Below, one piece after another: positions 1 through 10,665 of a stretch of 30,039 nt of DNA. The stretch spans positions 154,535-184,573 of the forward strand of contig MNCI01018314.1 of assembly GCA_015680685.1 (NCBI GenBank), read 5' to 3'. Position numbers and translations under genes: made by a program. The notes beneath the pieces were generated by a model. It had not been told where the DNA came from and ran no database searches. It was given only the letters and a program-made list of their open reading frames with translations. Each line of letters begins with the position of its first letter. The stretch's first letter is position 1. Source of the DNA: Gnetum montanum. Taxonomy: Eukaryota; Streptophyta; Gnetopsida; Gnetales; Gnetaceae.

Positions 1-440
1 AGCATAGAATTTTCATCTCATTCCAGTGATATTTACATGTGTGTGTTTTGTGGAGTTGGTGTGGATTACATTTAACCCTTCTAGTGCCCACAAACACTTT
101 AAGTGTGGTTACACAAGGGCATTATAGGATGGAACCTACTTTGGGGAGGACCCACTTGTGTAATATTTTGTGTAATCTTCACTTACGACATAACTCACAC
201 ATACCATTTCCTATCCTCAACTTAATTTCTTAATAATTTTCTTCTCCTTATTATTATCCCTCTGAATTTTAATGTTCCAATGTACCATTTTACACCCTTT
301 TTCTTATCACCCAAGGTTTTATCGATTTAATTTCACACCATCATCATTAATTGTGCCTTTGGACTTAATGCAATTGCCAATGTCCTCAATATTCCACATT
401 AATTTCAAGAAAATCATTAAAAAATTTAGTATTTCCTTGG
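1..440 (+). other. Element 1 spacer upstream of the internal promoter
   Basis: No coding potential is recognised. The part from about 38 to 180 is clearly similar to the reverse complement of about 7620-7750 in element 2, so this is ordinary internal retrotransposon sequence and not host DNA. Short open frames at 39-233 and 272-481 have no counterpart conserved in element 2 and are taken as chance. Confidence 0.6.
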
Positions 441-479
441 TGTCTCACATCACTAGGGACGAGATATTGTGTCCCATGT

Positions 480-535
480 GATATCACGTACGTGATGTAT
501 CATACGTGATATCGCGTCCCATTCACCTATAAATA
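480..535 (+). promoter_or_regulatory. Internal U3-like promoter block of element 1
   Basis: GATATC occurs at 480-485 and 508-513, with GATATT just upstream and TACGTGAT-type half sites between them. TATAAATA follows at 528-535. The arrangement copies that of the LTR U3 (GATATC hexamers, then TATA), but the sequence downstream of the TATA differs from the LTR and matches the corresponding internal block of element 2. It lies about 470 bp before the ORF2 start and could give ORF2 its own transcript. Promoter activity is inferred. Confidence 0.5.
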
Positions 536-1006
536 GGTACCCCCGCCGCAACACTTAGCATCATTTTCTCATTCACACGGGGGGGAGTTGTCAAATTTTT
601 ATTCTACGACTTGCGATTGTGTGACCCTTTCTTTTTTCACTCAATCTCGCTCATTGGTACTCCAATTTTTATTTCGTTTGAACCTGCTTGAACCCGGAGT
701 GTTCAGTTTAGTCGTGGGGAAGAGACACTGGCCAAAAAGTGCCTAACTTTTTTGAAATTTACCATCGCCCAAAGGACATCAGTTAGGGTAATTAACTAAC
801 AGTTAGAATAATTGTGCCTAAAAATCATTTAACCCTTAGGTATATCGGGAGACTAAAATGGAAACCACCTAAGTCATAGGACCTATTATTACAAACGTTC
901 GGGCATTATCACACTTAATAACATAAGATATTTAACTAAGGCAAGTAGTAAGGTATAACTTAACTTCCAAAACGACCTTACTAACGCTTGGCCCGTGTGA
1001 TTGCAG

Positions 1007-2945
1007 ATGGCCCTGAAACATGGATAGCAGGAAGGTCCTACTCAAGGTGGGAGAAAACAAACTCAGAGAGGTAGAAGACAAGGTCCTGTCGAACAACATA
1101 TAGAACTGGAGGAGCAATCATTCAGTATCCATCAAGATGAACCTCCTATCGGATGGTTTGGGCAGGTAGAAGGAGGAACTACTACTGCGCCTGAACCAAG
1201 ACAACAACTCACGTTGCCCCAAGAATGCATTCAGGCCATCCACGATAAGTCCACATTCACTGTGGTGATTGTGGAATTGAATTTTGAATCATTTGTAGAG
1301 TTCACTCCTAAGGCCATTAGGGATCACCTCAAAGGATCCCCATTTTGGCCTATCCTCTCTGAAAGAAGTGCCTAGTACCTAGGAGAAACGTACCATTTTT
1401 GGCACAATAGGGAGCAAGGCACCACTATAAATATTTATGGTGTGACAGTAGACTTCTCTACCCAAGAAATTTCGGAAGTGTTAAACCTTCTAAATACAAG
1501 CCCCCATGTTGCTCGGTTATCTTCCCGTTCAAACCCTAATGTGCGAAAGGATTGGTTAGAGAAGGGTTATGGCAGAGACAAAGCATTTGGTGAACTGATG
1601 ATGGAAGAGAGGATTTACTTCAAAATTGGAACATATCACGTCTTCCCCACAAAAGGCTTAAAAAGAATATTCACATATGCGGCTAGAGGATGTGCAGTGT
1701 TGATGGGAAAGGTTAACGCTAACCTACCCCATCTATATTTGACGAAGAACACTATCCGAAGAACGGAAGATAGGGAAGATAGGGAAGATGGCATTGCCTT
1801 TCCCCTGTCTCATCAGAAATCTTTGCCGACGTGTTGGTATTCAGGGATACACCAATGATGTCCTCCAAAAAGCTCAAAATGCTTCATATGCTAAATTGCT
1901 AAAGGTGCCAGCTCCAAGAAAGAGCACTGGTAAAGAGCTAAGACTAGAACAAGAAGAACAAGAAGAAGAACAGGTGGTTGGAACCAATCAACCTCCAACC
2001 ACAGGTCCCAGCCAACAACAAGGAGCAGGGCCCAGCACAGGCCAGGATTAGCCACCATCGCTGCAAGACTACAAACCGTCGATGCACCATCTTAGGGCCA
2101 TCGCTGACATGGTTAGTTGGGGAAGTCATGATGATGCAAACCTCTTCTATGTCATCGATGATGCCAGGTAGCCTACTATTTTATTGGATTGCACAAGGGA
2201 AGAAATATCCATTCAAACAGGAGGAGGGGAAAGTATATGGTCACAACAAAATCTCAGGAAATGCAACATCTTTTCATGTGCAATTAGAGACTAGTGAAAG
2301 GGCCACTGTGGTGGTCATGCAACACTATAATTCCATGGGAGCTGCAGATGTGATCACAGACCACATCAAAGAATCCTTTAACATACCTGTTGTGCCACTG
2401 GTAGATCTTACAGGAGCACGGGATGCTCAAAATTTGACTGGAACCTCGATGACTCCTACGGAACATGAGGATGTCCTTGATAGATTACATCAAATAGGGC
2501 AAGTAATGACGTCCTTATTTAACATCCCCCAGGATGTAATAGCAATTCAATCAGACCTCATTTCCATGAAGGGGAAACTGGTCTTAATAGAGGTAAGGGC
2601 AGAGCTTGCTGAAGCTAAAGTGTAGAGACTAGAAGAGCAGCTCGTGGCCTTACAAGTAGCATAGTGGGATCCTTTGCAATTCGTTCCCCTAGACCAGTTA
2701 GAAAATTTTAGAACGGAGCAACTAATAAAGTTAATTGTAGAAAATAAAAATGTGTAGAAGAAAAGGAGACGGCCACTTGGGATGCCTCTATGGCACAAGC
2801 ACAAACTTACACGTGCGCTAAGGCACTCAAGGCCTTACAAGAGAAAAAAATCCAGGCCATACTTCAACGACATCAAGTCCCAAGACCTGGAGTGCAAGAA
2901 AAGGGAAAGACACCTATGGAGTCACCACCACTAGGAACTACATAA
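1007..2945 (+). pseudogene. ORF2 of element 1: plant-transposon-type domain plus coiled coil, broken
   Basis: The ATG at 1007 directly follows TGTGATTGCAG, a splice-acceptor-like site also present in element 2. The frame runs to about 1790 with two internal stops, near 1025 and 1373. It is then shifted at a small repeat of GATAGGGAA (about 1768-1790), and further stops follow. The N-terminal part (about 1250-1900) is a globular region with EERIYFKIGTYH, the L(M)GKVN..LPHLYL motif and a GYTND segment. It resembles the 'putative plant transposon protein' domain often annotated in plant genomes (recognised from memory, not searched). From about 2450 the protein is helical and charged (DVLDRLHQIGQ, then MKGKLVLIEVRAELAEAKV), as in a coiled coil. 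It ends in a tail closing with SPPLGTT. Compared with element 2, roughly 0.8 kb of coiled-coil sequence is missing, so this copy is internally shortened. The function of the intact protein is unknown. Confidence 0.65.
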
Positions 2946-3090
2946 GTTCCACATTTTTGTAGTTGTAGTATATTTTGTGTGTTGTTTTTTCTTCCCTCAC
3001 TGTGGCATCCCATTTCTTTTTCCATCAATAATCCCATACCTATCCACTATGTAATCACTGTAACTCAAGGACAAGTTTTTATTTAGTCAT

Positions 3091-3097
3091 GTGGGTA
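3091..3097 (+). other. Short polypurine tract before the 3' LTR of element 1
   Basis: GTGGGTA sits immediately before the LTR start TGATGGG. The reverse complement of the same junction in element 3 reads GTGGGGGTA then TGATGAG, with shared flanking sequence (ACTAAAT...AAAACT in the opposite strand). This conserved purine run is the likely plus-strand primer and fixes the 3' LTR boundary. Confidence 0.6.
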
Positions 3098-3106
3098 TGA
3101 TGGGAT

Positions 3107-3239
3107 GCGATATCGTATGGGCTGCGATATTGCATCCACCACGATATCGCATCCCCCTCGATATCGCGTCCGCCATGATATCGCATCCCCCGTGATATCG
3201 TGTACGCAACATCACAGTCCACCGTAATGTCTATAAATA
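3107..3239 (+). promoter_or_regulatory. GATATC array and TATA box of the LTR U3
   Basis: Five GATATC hexamers and one GATATT are spaced roughly 18-22 bp apart between about 3108 and 3200, mostly in the context GATATCGCATCC or GATATCGCGTCC. TATAAATA follows at 3232. GATATC is palindromic, so each copy can be read on either strand. This is the likely core promoter of the element. The binding factor is unknown. Confidence 0.6.
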
Positions 3240-3450
3240 AGAAGCGGCTCTCCCTCATTTCATACATAGGTTAGATTGTAGCAAAGCTCTGGTAGTTTGA
3301 TCCCTCTAGAGATAGATTATTTTCCCGTGTCTACCCGCAGTGTGGTGAATGTAATTGTATAGCATCCTTTATTCAAGTGTGACGTACTTGGACATGCACA
3401 TGACCAGCAATAAAGATCGAGATTACTTCATCATTGCAACATTCACTTTG

Positions 3451-3472
3451 TTATTTATTTATTTATTTAATT
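3451..3472 (+). repeat. TTTA microsatellite in U5
   Basis: Short run of about five TTTA/ATTT units inside the LTR U5 of element 1. It is a simple-sequence expansion with no further role visible. Confidence 0.7.
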
Positions 3473-3963
3473 GTTATTTACTACTTTCCTAGTTAATCTC
3501 TTTCTCACCCTTATCTCCTAGAACATGGAATGAGTACGACTTAATTACGAGCATTTAAGTGTGACTACTTGGTATCCCAGTGGCGTACCTGGGATTTGCG
3601 CTTGGTAATCCTATTGGTAGTCATGCATGAAGTCCAAGATGTGTACGGATAATCAAGGAACAGATGCTCATCGTACTTAGGCTAGATTAGATTCTCTTAC
3701 CCTTTTCCCCTAGCTTAGCTTAGTTAATATTATTTTCCACTACCTTCAGGAGTAGCATAGATTAGGAACACATCATACACCTCACTCTGGACTAAACCAT
3801 ACGTGAAAAATATAATACTAGTCCAGGTGGGAAGATATTGAACTATGACCTAAGGATAACTATCTAGGTGCCACAACTAGTCCGTCTACGAAGTTCGATC
3901 GGATCGTGCATGAAAACACTTGTATTCGTATGGTTGAGTGCAGGGGTACCTCGCCACTCATCA

Positions 3964-6717
3964 CCTGTGTTCCAAGTTTTTGAATATGATGACTTTGAAG
4001 TAGTTCCTAGAGCTTTTCCTCTTCTGTTCAGGGATCCTTTTTCATCCATGTTGATGCTCCAATGTTTGATGAAGTCGAAACCTCCCATGGGCATGGTAGT
4101 TGTGGGAACATCTTATTTGCTTTGACGTACTAGGCTACAAACAATTGTCGTTCCTTCTCGTAGGCTTTGGCTTTATCCCTGTACTCTTGAAAATCCATGA
4201 GCCATTGAGCCAAGTCTACTACAATATCTCTCTAGCCTTGGTAGCTAGTCTTAACCACCTCTAGTTCAGAATTTGTGACTTCTAGCTTCTGCAATGTTTT
4301 CTTGTACTCCACAAATTCTACTTCATATTTGGTGTAGGTGATAGCTACCTGCTTCTTGAGCTCTATTCTCAAGCGTCCTGCTATCAACATGGCTATATTG
4401 GCATACCATAGGTTTACCAATTCCATGTACTCTATGAGGTCTTGAATTTGTAGGTCCCAGCTTTTAAGTTCCGCCTGGTGGACAAATGCATATGTGTCCA
4501 ATATGGCCCGCCAATCAGTGTGTTAAGCACTGAAAGTGTTGATGTGGGCCTTGGCCATATGGATCTCCTTCTTGATGACTTGTTTGTACATTCCCACCTA
4601 GTCTTTGAAGTGCTCCTTTAATTTCTCATGCCACTTGGCCTTGTTTTGCCACACGCTTATTTCAATGGCCATATTTTAACGAATTATGTGTACCTCCTTC
4701 ATTGAGAGGGTTTGATTTTCTCTAGCCAAATGGTTCATGTCTTAGTTGATCCAGACCAACTATTCTCATATTTTTTGAAAGTTTTCCTCAAGAACATTCT
4801 TCTGTTTTTCCACAGTGGTCAACCAAAGGTTGTCAGCAAAAAGCTATTTATTCTCTTCTTGTAAGGCTCTGAGTGCCTTGGCATATGCATAGGTTTACGC
4901 TTGTGCCTTGGAGGCATCACAGTCAACCTTTTCTTTCTCCTCCACCACTCTTTTATTGTCCACCAATAGTTTATTAAGTTGCTTTATCCTAAAGGTGTCC
5001 AGCTAGTCTATGGGAATGAATTCAGAGGGATCCCGCCATGTAGCTTGCAAGGTTACAAGCCTCTCTTGGAGTCTTGCCAACTCCACTTTTGCATGCTCAG
5101 CCCTGATCTCTACCATGACCAACTTCTCTTTGGTGTAGATGAGGTTTGATTGTGCTACCGTGACATCTTGTGGGATGTCAAACAAGGACATCATTACTTA
5201 TTCTATTTGTAGCAATCAATCAAGCAAATCCTCATGCTCCACAAGAGTCATCAAGGGACCAGCCGGAGTTTGAGCATCGCACGCTCCTATGAAATATGTT
5301 GATGGCACAACAGGGACATTAAAACATTCTTTGGCATGGTCTGCAACCACTTCTACAGCTCCCACTACATCCTAGTGTTGCATGACCACCACTATGGCCC
5401 CTTCACTTGTTTCCAATTGCACCTAGAAAGATGCAGTGTTCCTTGAAATCTGTTGTGACCAATGAGTCTCCCCTCCTCTTGTTTGGATGGACACCTCACC
5501 CCATGCACAATCGATAGAAACTAAGGATCGTAAAATTTCATCAATGACACAAAAGAGATTAGCATCATCACGACTTCCCCAACTAACTATCTCAGCGATG
5601 GCCCTAAGGTGGCTCATTGACGGTCGATAATCCTACGGTGGTGGCGGTGATTGATCTTGCTAGCTTGTTCTAGGCCCTACTTCTTGTTGTCGACTAGGCC
5701 TTATGCTTAGAAGTTGGCTAGGCCCTATAGTTTGAGTTACAGTGGGCCCCACCATCTATTCTTGCTCTTACTCTGGCTCTTGCTCTAGTGTCTCACTAGC
5801 ATTTTTCCTTGGAGCTAATGGCTTTAGTAGTTTAGCAAATGAAGCATTTTGGGCTCTTCTAAGGATGTCATTAGTGTACCCTAGAATTCCAGCACACTTG
5901 TATAGCTTCCTGATGAGATAAGGGAAGGGCAACATGAACTTCCCTATCTTGCATTCTTTGAACCACCTCAAGATCTCTATGAGATATAGATGAGGAAGGT
6001 TAGGATTAACCTTGCCCATCAATATCACACTTCCTCTTACCGCATATGTTGAAATCCTGTTTAATCCTCTTGTGGGGAAGATGTGATAAGTACCAATCTT
6101 GAAATATATCCTTTCCTCCAACTTCAACACTCCATATGTCTTATCTTCTCTACCATACATCCTCTTCAACCAAGTCTTACATGCATCCACATCAAAGCAA
6201 GTGGGCAGGTGAGCAAGTTTTGGCCCTAAATTCGAAAGGTTTAACACTTCTGAGATGGCCTTGGTGGAAAAATATATAGACACACCACCAATGTCAACTA
6301 TGGTGCCTTCTTCCTTATTGTGCCAAAATTGGTACATTTCTCCTAAGTACTAGGCACCGCTATCGAAGAGGATAGGCCATAATGAAGATCCTTTGAGTTG
6401 GTCCCTAATAGCCTCAGGAGCGAATTTCGTGAAAATTCCAAAGTTCAATTCCACAATCACTGCAGCCGACGTGGACCTTTCATGGATGGCTTGAATACAT
6501 TCCGAGGATAACGTGAGGTGTTGTCCCTATTTAGGCACTACAACAATTCCTCCTTTTGCCTGTCCCAATTGTACAATAGCAGGAGTCTCTTGATGGATAT
6601 TGAATGATTGCACCTCTTGTTCTGCATGTTGTTCAGCAGATGCTTATCCTCTATCCTCCTGGGTCACTTAGAGACACCTTAAGAGGGTCTTTCTTGTTGT
6701 CCATGCTTTGGGGCCAT
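3964..6717 (-). pseudogene. ORF2 of element 2: globular domain plus long coiled coil, truncated
   Basis: The start ATG at 6717 follows TGTGATTGTAG, as in element 1. The best-preserved part, 6337 to 5768, is open for 189 codons. It holds VDIGGVSIYFSTKAISEVLN, EERIYFKIGTYHIF, LMGKVNPNLPHLYL and LPFPYLIRKLY, and matches element 1 residue by residue in long stretches. A linker follows with a conserved segment (HLRAIAEIVSWGSRDDANLF, near 5617 to 5560), then from 5194 to about 4230 a series of charged heptad-like helices (ARLQERLVTLQA; IELKKQVAITYTKYEVEF; KTLQKLEVTNSELEVV) typical of a coiled coil. Several stops interrupt it. The last bases at 3964 adjoin the CATCA end of element 1's LTR, so the C-terminus is missing here. 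The fold suggests a structural, oligomerising protein, but its role is unknown. It does not show the signal peptide or membrane segment expected of an envelope protein. Confidence 0.65.
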
Positions 6718-7221
6718 CTACAATCACATGGGGCCAGTCATTAGTAAGGTTGCTTACCAAAGTTAAGTTATACCTTACTTCTTGCCTTAATGAATTCATT
6801 TCTTATTCTATGTGATTTAAAGTTAGGAATTTTCTTTTTATGAAAATGTCCCCAAAAATTTTTAATATTTGGCCCCCTTTAATTAGGTGGCTTCACATTT
6901 AATTTTTCGGTATAAGTGAGGAGATGAAATTTTTTTTGGCACATGTTTATCATTTTTCATAATCAATTACCCTTGATAGTGTCCTTTGGGCAATGAAAAA
7001 TTTCAAAAAATTTATGCATAATTTGGAGTGTACCCCTCCCCCATGACTAAGCTGAACACTTCGAGTTTTGGTAGGTTCAAACGAAATGAAAATCGGAGTG
7101 CTAGCGAGCAAGTTATGGCTGTTAGAACAAGAGATGCGTAGGTCGCAAGTCGTAGAAGAAAATTTGAAAAACTCCCCCACATGAACAGTTGCAAATGATG
7201 GTGATGTTTGCATGGAGGGTC
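6718..7221 (-). other. ORF2 leader of element 2
   Basis: Non-coding sequence between the internal TATA and the ORF2 ATG. It is similar to 540-1006 of element 1, including the purine run before the GAGTTNNTCAAATTTT segment, the CTACGACTTGCGA segment and the TGATTG(C/T)AG acceptor-like end. Conservation in two copies suggests a transcribed 5' leader, perhaps with an intron. The donor site could not be fixed. Confidence 0.4.
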
Positions 7222-7310
7222 CATATATATAGTTTTTGAGAACATGATATCACATACCCGATAGTAGGAACCTGATATCACAGCTGACCTGATATTGGGG
7301 ACCCGATATC
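7222..7310 (-). promoter_or_regulatory. Internal U3-like promoter block of element 2
   Basis: GATATC occurs at 7246-7251, 7274-7279 and 7305-7310, with GATATT at 7291-7296. On the minus strand these precede a TATATATA box at about 7222-7233. This is the counterpart of 480-535 in element 1, and it lies far from any LTR. It may drive ORF2 separately from gag. Confidence 0.5.
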
Positions 7311-8665
7311 ACAACCTATCAAAAATAGGGTACTTGGAAAAATTGATAAATTTTGGAAATTCTACAATATAAACAGAGGACTTTAAGTTAATGTAAGGGG
7401 CCTAGGATAAGAATGAGCAAGCTAGAAGGCATAAAAAGTATAGTGGTGTAAAATTTGGCAATGAAAATCATGAAGAGTATGAGGAAAAAAGACATGTGTT
7501 TATACATAGGAACATTTGAACGAGTAGGATGACAAGGAAAAGAATAATGGTATAATACAATACTCAAAGGGTATAAAATGATGTGAGGGTAATGTGTTAC
7601 AAGTGCAAATTAAAAAAGTCACACATGTGGGTCTTCCCCAAAGTAGGTTCTAACCTATAATGCCCTTGCGTAACCACACCTTAAAATGTCCATAGGCATT
7701 AGAAGAGTTAAATGTAATTGACACCGATGCAACAAACCACACACATGTTAAATACGACCGTGATGAGGTATAAATTCAACACTACACAAATCATGAGTCC
7801 CAATTACATGAACAGTGAGATGGGACAAATTGTAGAAGGGATTGCAGAGAGTGGGACATGAGGTAACTGGCCTAGGGTAGAATGAATCCTCAATGTAGGT
7901 CATGATTAATGTGTCATTAAGCCATCGCTCCAAAATCAAGACCAAGTCCAATCCTTTGATCAGTGACATTGCATTATTTCATCCCATGGTGTACATTCAT
8001 AAGAGGATCATGAAAGTAAGGTGTACAATCACTTAGCGATTAGTTCAAGGGAGGAGTGATTTGTGCTTTGTGGCACACATGTTTTTTTTTTTTAAGTATT
8101 GCTTAATCTAGAGAAGCTGCCTACCTTCAGGCATGGATACATGTCTTTCCAGTGGAACCCCCTAGGATAGCATTATTTTTTTTCTAGTTGAGTGCCTTTT
8201 GATTACTCTTTCTTCCATTTTTCATTAGATATACAAGGATCTTAGTACAACCAAGCTGCATGATAACTCCTACAGATGTCACCAAAGAGAATCCACAAGT
8301 CCCCTTGATGTCATACCCTGGTCATTCCTGCTTAGTCCATCCTTCTTCACTCTAGGTATAATAACACAAGGTTACTTTAAGTTTTAATGATTAGGAATAT
8401 CATTGTTCCCAGGGTAGAACCTCTTATTAATGGATTGGGTAGGTGGATGTTGTGGGCTTGCTGTTCAAGTAATTAGCTACCGGAGACTTGATAGCATTGA
8501 ACAACACCTTAACCAACGAGTCACATGAGTGCTTTATTTGTAGATGAGATTACTTATAAAAAGATAAAAAGACAAAAAGATAACACAATAAATTAAAAGT
8601 GAAAAACTGGAAATCAAATAATTGTAAAATTAAAGAAAAGGAAAAATATTTATTAATCCTGCTTG
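7311..8665 (-). other. Spacer between gag and ORF2 of element 2
   Basis: About 1.35 kb without a recognisable gene. The part nearest ORF2 (about 7620-7750) matches the left edge of the window in element 1. No pol motif was found on either strand. A poly-T run lies at about 8081-8092. The open frame at 7748-7969 (minus) is not recognised. Confidence 0.5.
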
Positions 8666-10531
8666 TTAGAATGGAGGATACCCCCCATAACTAAATGGTT
8701 GAGCATAGCTAGGATTAATAAATGAAAGGGTGGGATCCTTGCATGTTGAAAATATTGAGACCTAGTCATACTTACCCCATAGGGGTTCACACACTTGATT
8801 AGAGTTAACATAGTGGGGCAAGTTATAAGATGTGGTTAATTTATAAGGAGTTGACCCACTATGGTACTTGTGACCGTAAGATGGTATAAAAGGATCAACA
8901 TGTCTCCCCATGTGGCTATATTCGTTGGGCCCCATGGTTGTTGGAGTATTGATTTATGGCCCTGATAAAGTAACATGCGACGTTGGGTTCGAAGAGGAAG
9001 ATGCACCACAATGTTGGACTTGTGCTGAGTTGGTGGATGCAACGATTTTTAAACTATGGTGTCCCTTTCTATGGTCACATCTAAAGAAGGGATGTCTACA
9101 ATGTTATGGAGGATTCCCACTACTGTTGATAGTAGAAGCACAAGTAATGTTCATGGGTTGATGCTATGGTGCAAAACCTTTGGGTACAATTGGTGGTGAT
9201 GTAGAAGGAGGTGAAGGATGAGAATATTGTTGTTGAGGAAAAGTGTAAGGTACATGAGGTGCCAACCTTGTCGAAGAGGGTGTGAGTGGATAGTATTCCA
9301 GNACAATTGGGATTGTTGCCACTATGATTGAACAAAGCATTTTTGTATAAACTCTGGATGCAACATTCTTCCCCAATGCTCATGCAAATGTGACAAGATT
9401 GGGCATTGGCCCTTGGAGTGATCATACAGGCAAATGTTACATTGATACGTATGATTGGTAGTTAAGTTCTTATTCCCTTCAACCCTTCTTTTCTATTGTT
9501 TAAAGGTGTTTTTCCTGTTTCTTGGGTTTTCATAACTCTATCTCCAATAATGTTGGCATATTCTCCACATTTTCATGTATCCATTCCATCATCCTATTGA
9601 TCTTTGCCTCAATTTCATCTAATGATTGTAGTAATGGCAAAGATGGTTCCACCTCCTTGTGGTGAGTTGATTTCTCCTCTTCATAATCATGGACCCTTGT
9701 TGATTTTTGGGCCTATTGAGATTTTTCAGCATTCTTCCATTTAGCCATTTCTTCTTCTTCTTTTGCTACCTACTTAATAAGCTCTTGGAATTGATGGGTT
9801 CGTAGTTCATATAGTTGACCTGGGGCATACATCCCTAGGATCTCCCTTGTTTCATTACCAAGCCCATCTATGATATGGTACATTAGTCTTTCCTCGAAGG
9901 ACCCATGGCCTAGGCAGTTGTTTAACAGTGCATAATATCTTTCTAAGGCCATGCCCAAGGGTTTATGTTGTGCTTGTTTTCATTATTGGATTTGTCTCCT
10001 CAAGGCTAACACTCTTGCATAAGTTTGATATCTTTCATTGAAGAGTTCTACCATTATTAGCCAATGTCGAATTGACTTTGGTTTTAGGGACCTATACCAT
10101 ACTTTTGCGTGGCCAACAAGTGTCATAGAAAAGAGCTTAAGTTTTTTCCATCCATTATCAATGTTGTTCCATGCATAGACATCATGGAAGGTTTGTAGAT
10201 GATGTTGCGAATCTAAATCGTAGCCTCCTAAAAATTTGGGGAAGTTGTTTAAATCAAGCCTAGGTAGAAGGCTTTCCTTACGATGCCTACGGGATATTCG
10301 AATAGCCTCTTGTATATGCGTTAGGCTCTTAGTGGCCAGTAGGGATTCAACATCATTGGGTAGGTTATGCATTCATGAGTTGGGATGATGTTGTTTGCGT
10401 TTATGTTCATAGGAAACCCCTACATCAGATTGGGTACTCCAAACTTCATCTTCATCATTGTATAATTCGTTGGTTCTCTAATGAATTTCCTTACTGGTTG
10501 TTGCGTTATCATAGTCTTGTGAGAGAGACAT
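8666..10531 (-). pseudogene. gag of element 2 (Athila/TR-GAG type), frameshifted
   Basis: The minus-strand ATG at 10531 begins MSLSQDYDNA. The frame continues with in-frame stops to about 9770. It contains the Ty3/gypsy capsid signature: NFPKFLGGYD, HLQTFHDVYAWNN, LKLFSMTLVGHAKVWYRSLK and MVELFNERYQT (10372 to 9983), then the C-terminal capsid segment FEERLMYHIIDGLGNETRE (9958 to 9770). A frameshift follows, then a zinc-knuckle-like CNIC...H....C motif (about 9441 to 9403, one residue shorter than canonical CX2CX4HX4C). The rest is a Pro/Ser/Tyr/Gln-rich tail ending SYGGYPPF and a TAA at 8668-8666. The protein would package element RNA in the cytoplasm. The product ends after the tail, with no protease fused, unlike the gag-pol of autonomous Athila elements. 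One base (9302) is ambiguous (N). Confidence 0.75.
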
Positions 10532-10665
10532 GGTTGTGAACTTGTGTGTGATTTAATTACAATTATTATTATTATTTATTATATTTTTTTCCCTGAAAGA
10601 TATATCGTTAATACTTTGTTACAGCGATCTTATATGATGTAACTAATCTAAATAACTAGCACCGT

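Larger units (their letters stand above)
1..3963 (+). mobile_element. LTR element 1, 3' part (gag/ORF2 family)
   Basis: 3' portion of an LTR retrotransposon, continuing off the left edge. In order it holds a spacer (1-440), a GATATC/TATA block (about 480-535), a leader, a broken ORF2 (1007-2945), a short purine tract and a 3' LTR (3098-3963). Almost the whole internal part aligns by eye, inverted, with 3964-7750, for example the stretch near 100-160 with 7620-7690 and the leader near 590-790 with 6960-7170. No pol sequence is seen in the visible part. The LTR directly abuts the inside of element 2's ORF2, so element 1 probably inserted into element 2. The matching left junction would lie outside the window. 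Confidence 0.8.
3098..3963 (+). repeat. 3' LTR of element 1 (866 bp)
   Basis: The LTR starts TGATGGGATGCG and ends CACTCATCA, giving TGATG...CATCA inverted termini. U3 is short (about 130 bp) and carries the GATATC array. TATAAATA is at 3232-3239 and a poly(A) signal AATAAA at 3409-3414, which leaves a long U5 of about 530 bp. Its reverse complement aligns by eye along most of its length with the plus-strand sequences at 10684-11664, 24333-25123 and 25603-26422. No PBS follows the CA end, which fits a 3' LTR. Confidence 0.85.

Noticed and set aside
3107-3205. Regularly spaced palindromic repeats that resemble a CRISPR array
   Set aside because: Repeat core is only 6 bp with short spacers, it lies in an LTR U3 and recurs in other LTRs of the window; this is plant nuclear DNA.
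3964-6717. Envelope-like gene of an Athila element
   Set aside because: Position fits, but no signal peptide, membrane helix or other env feature is seen; the C-terminal part is a coiled coil.
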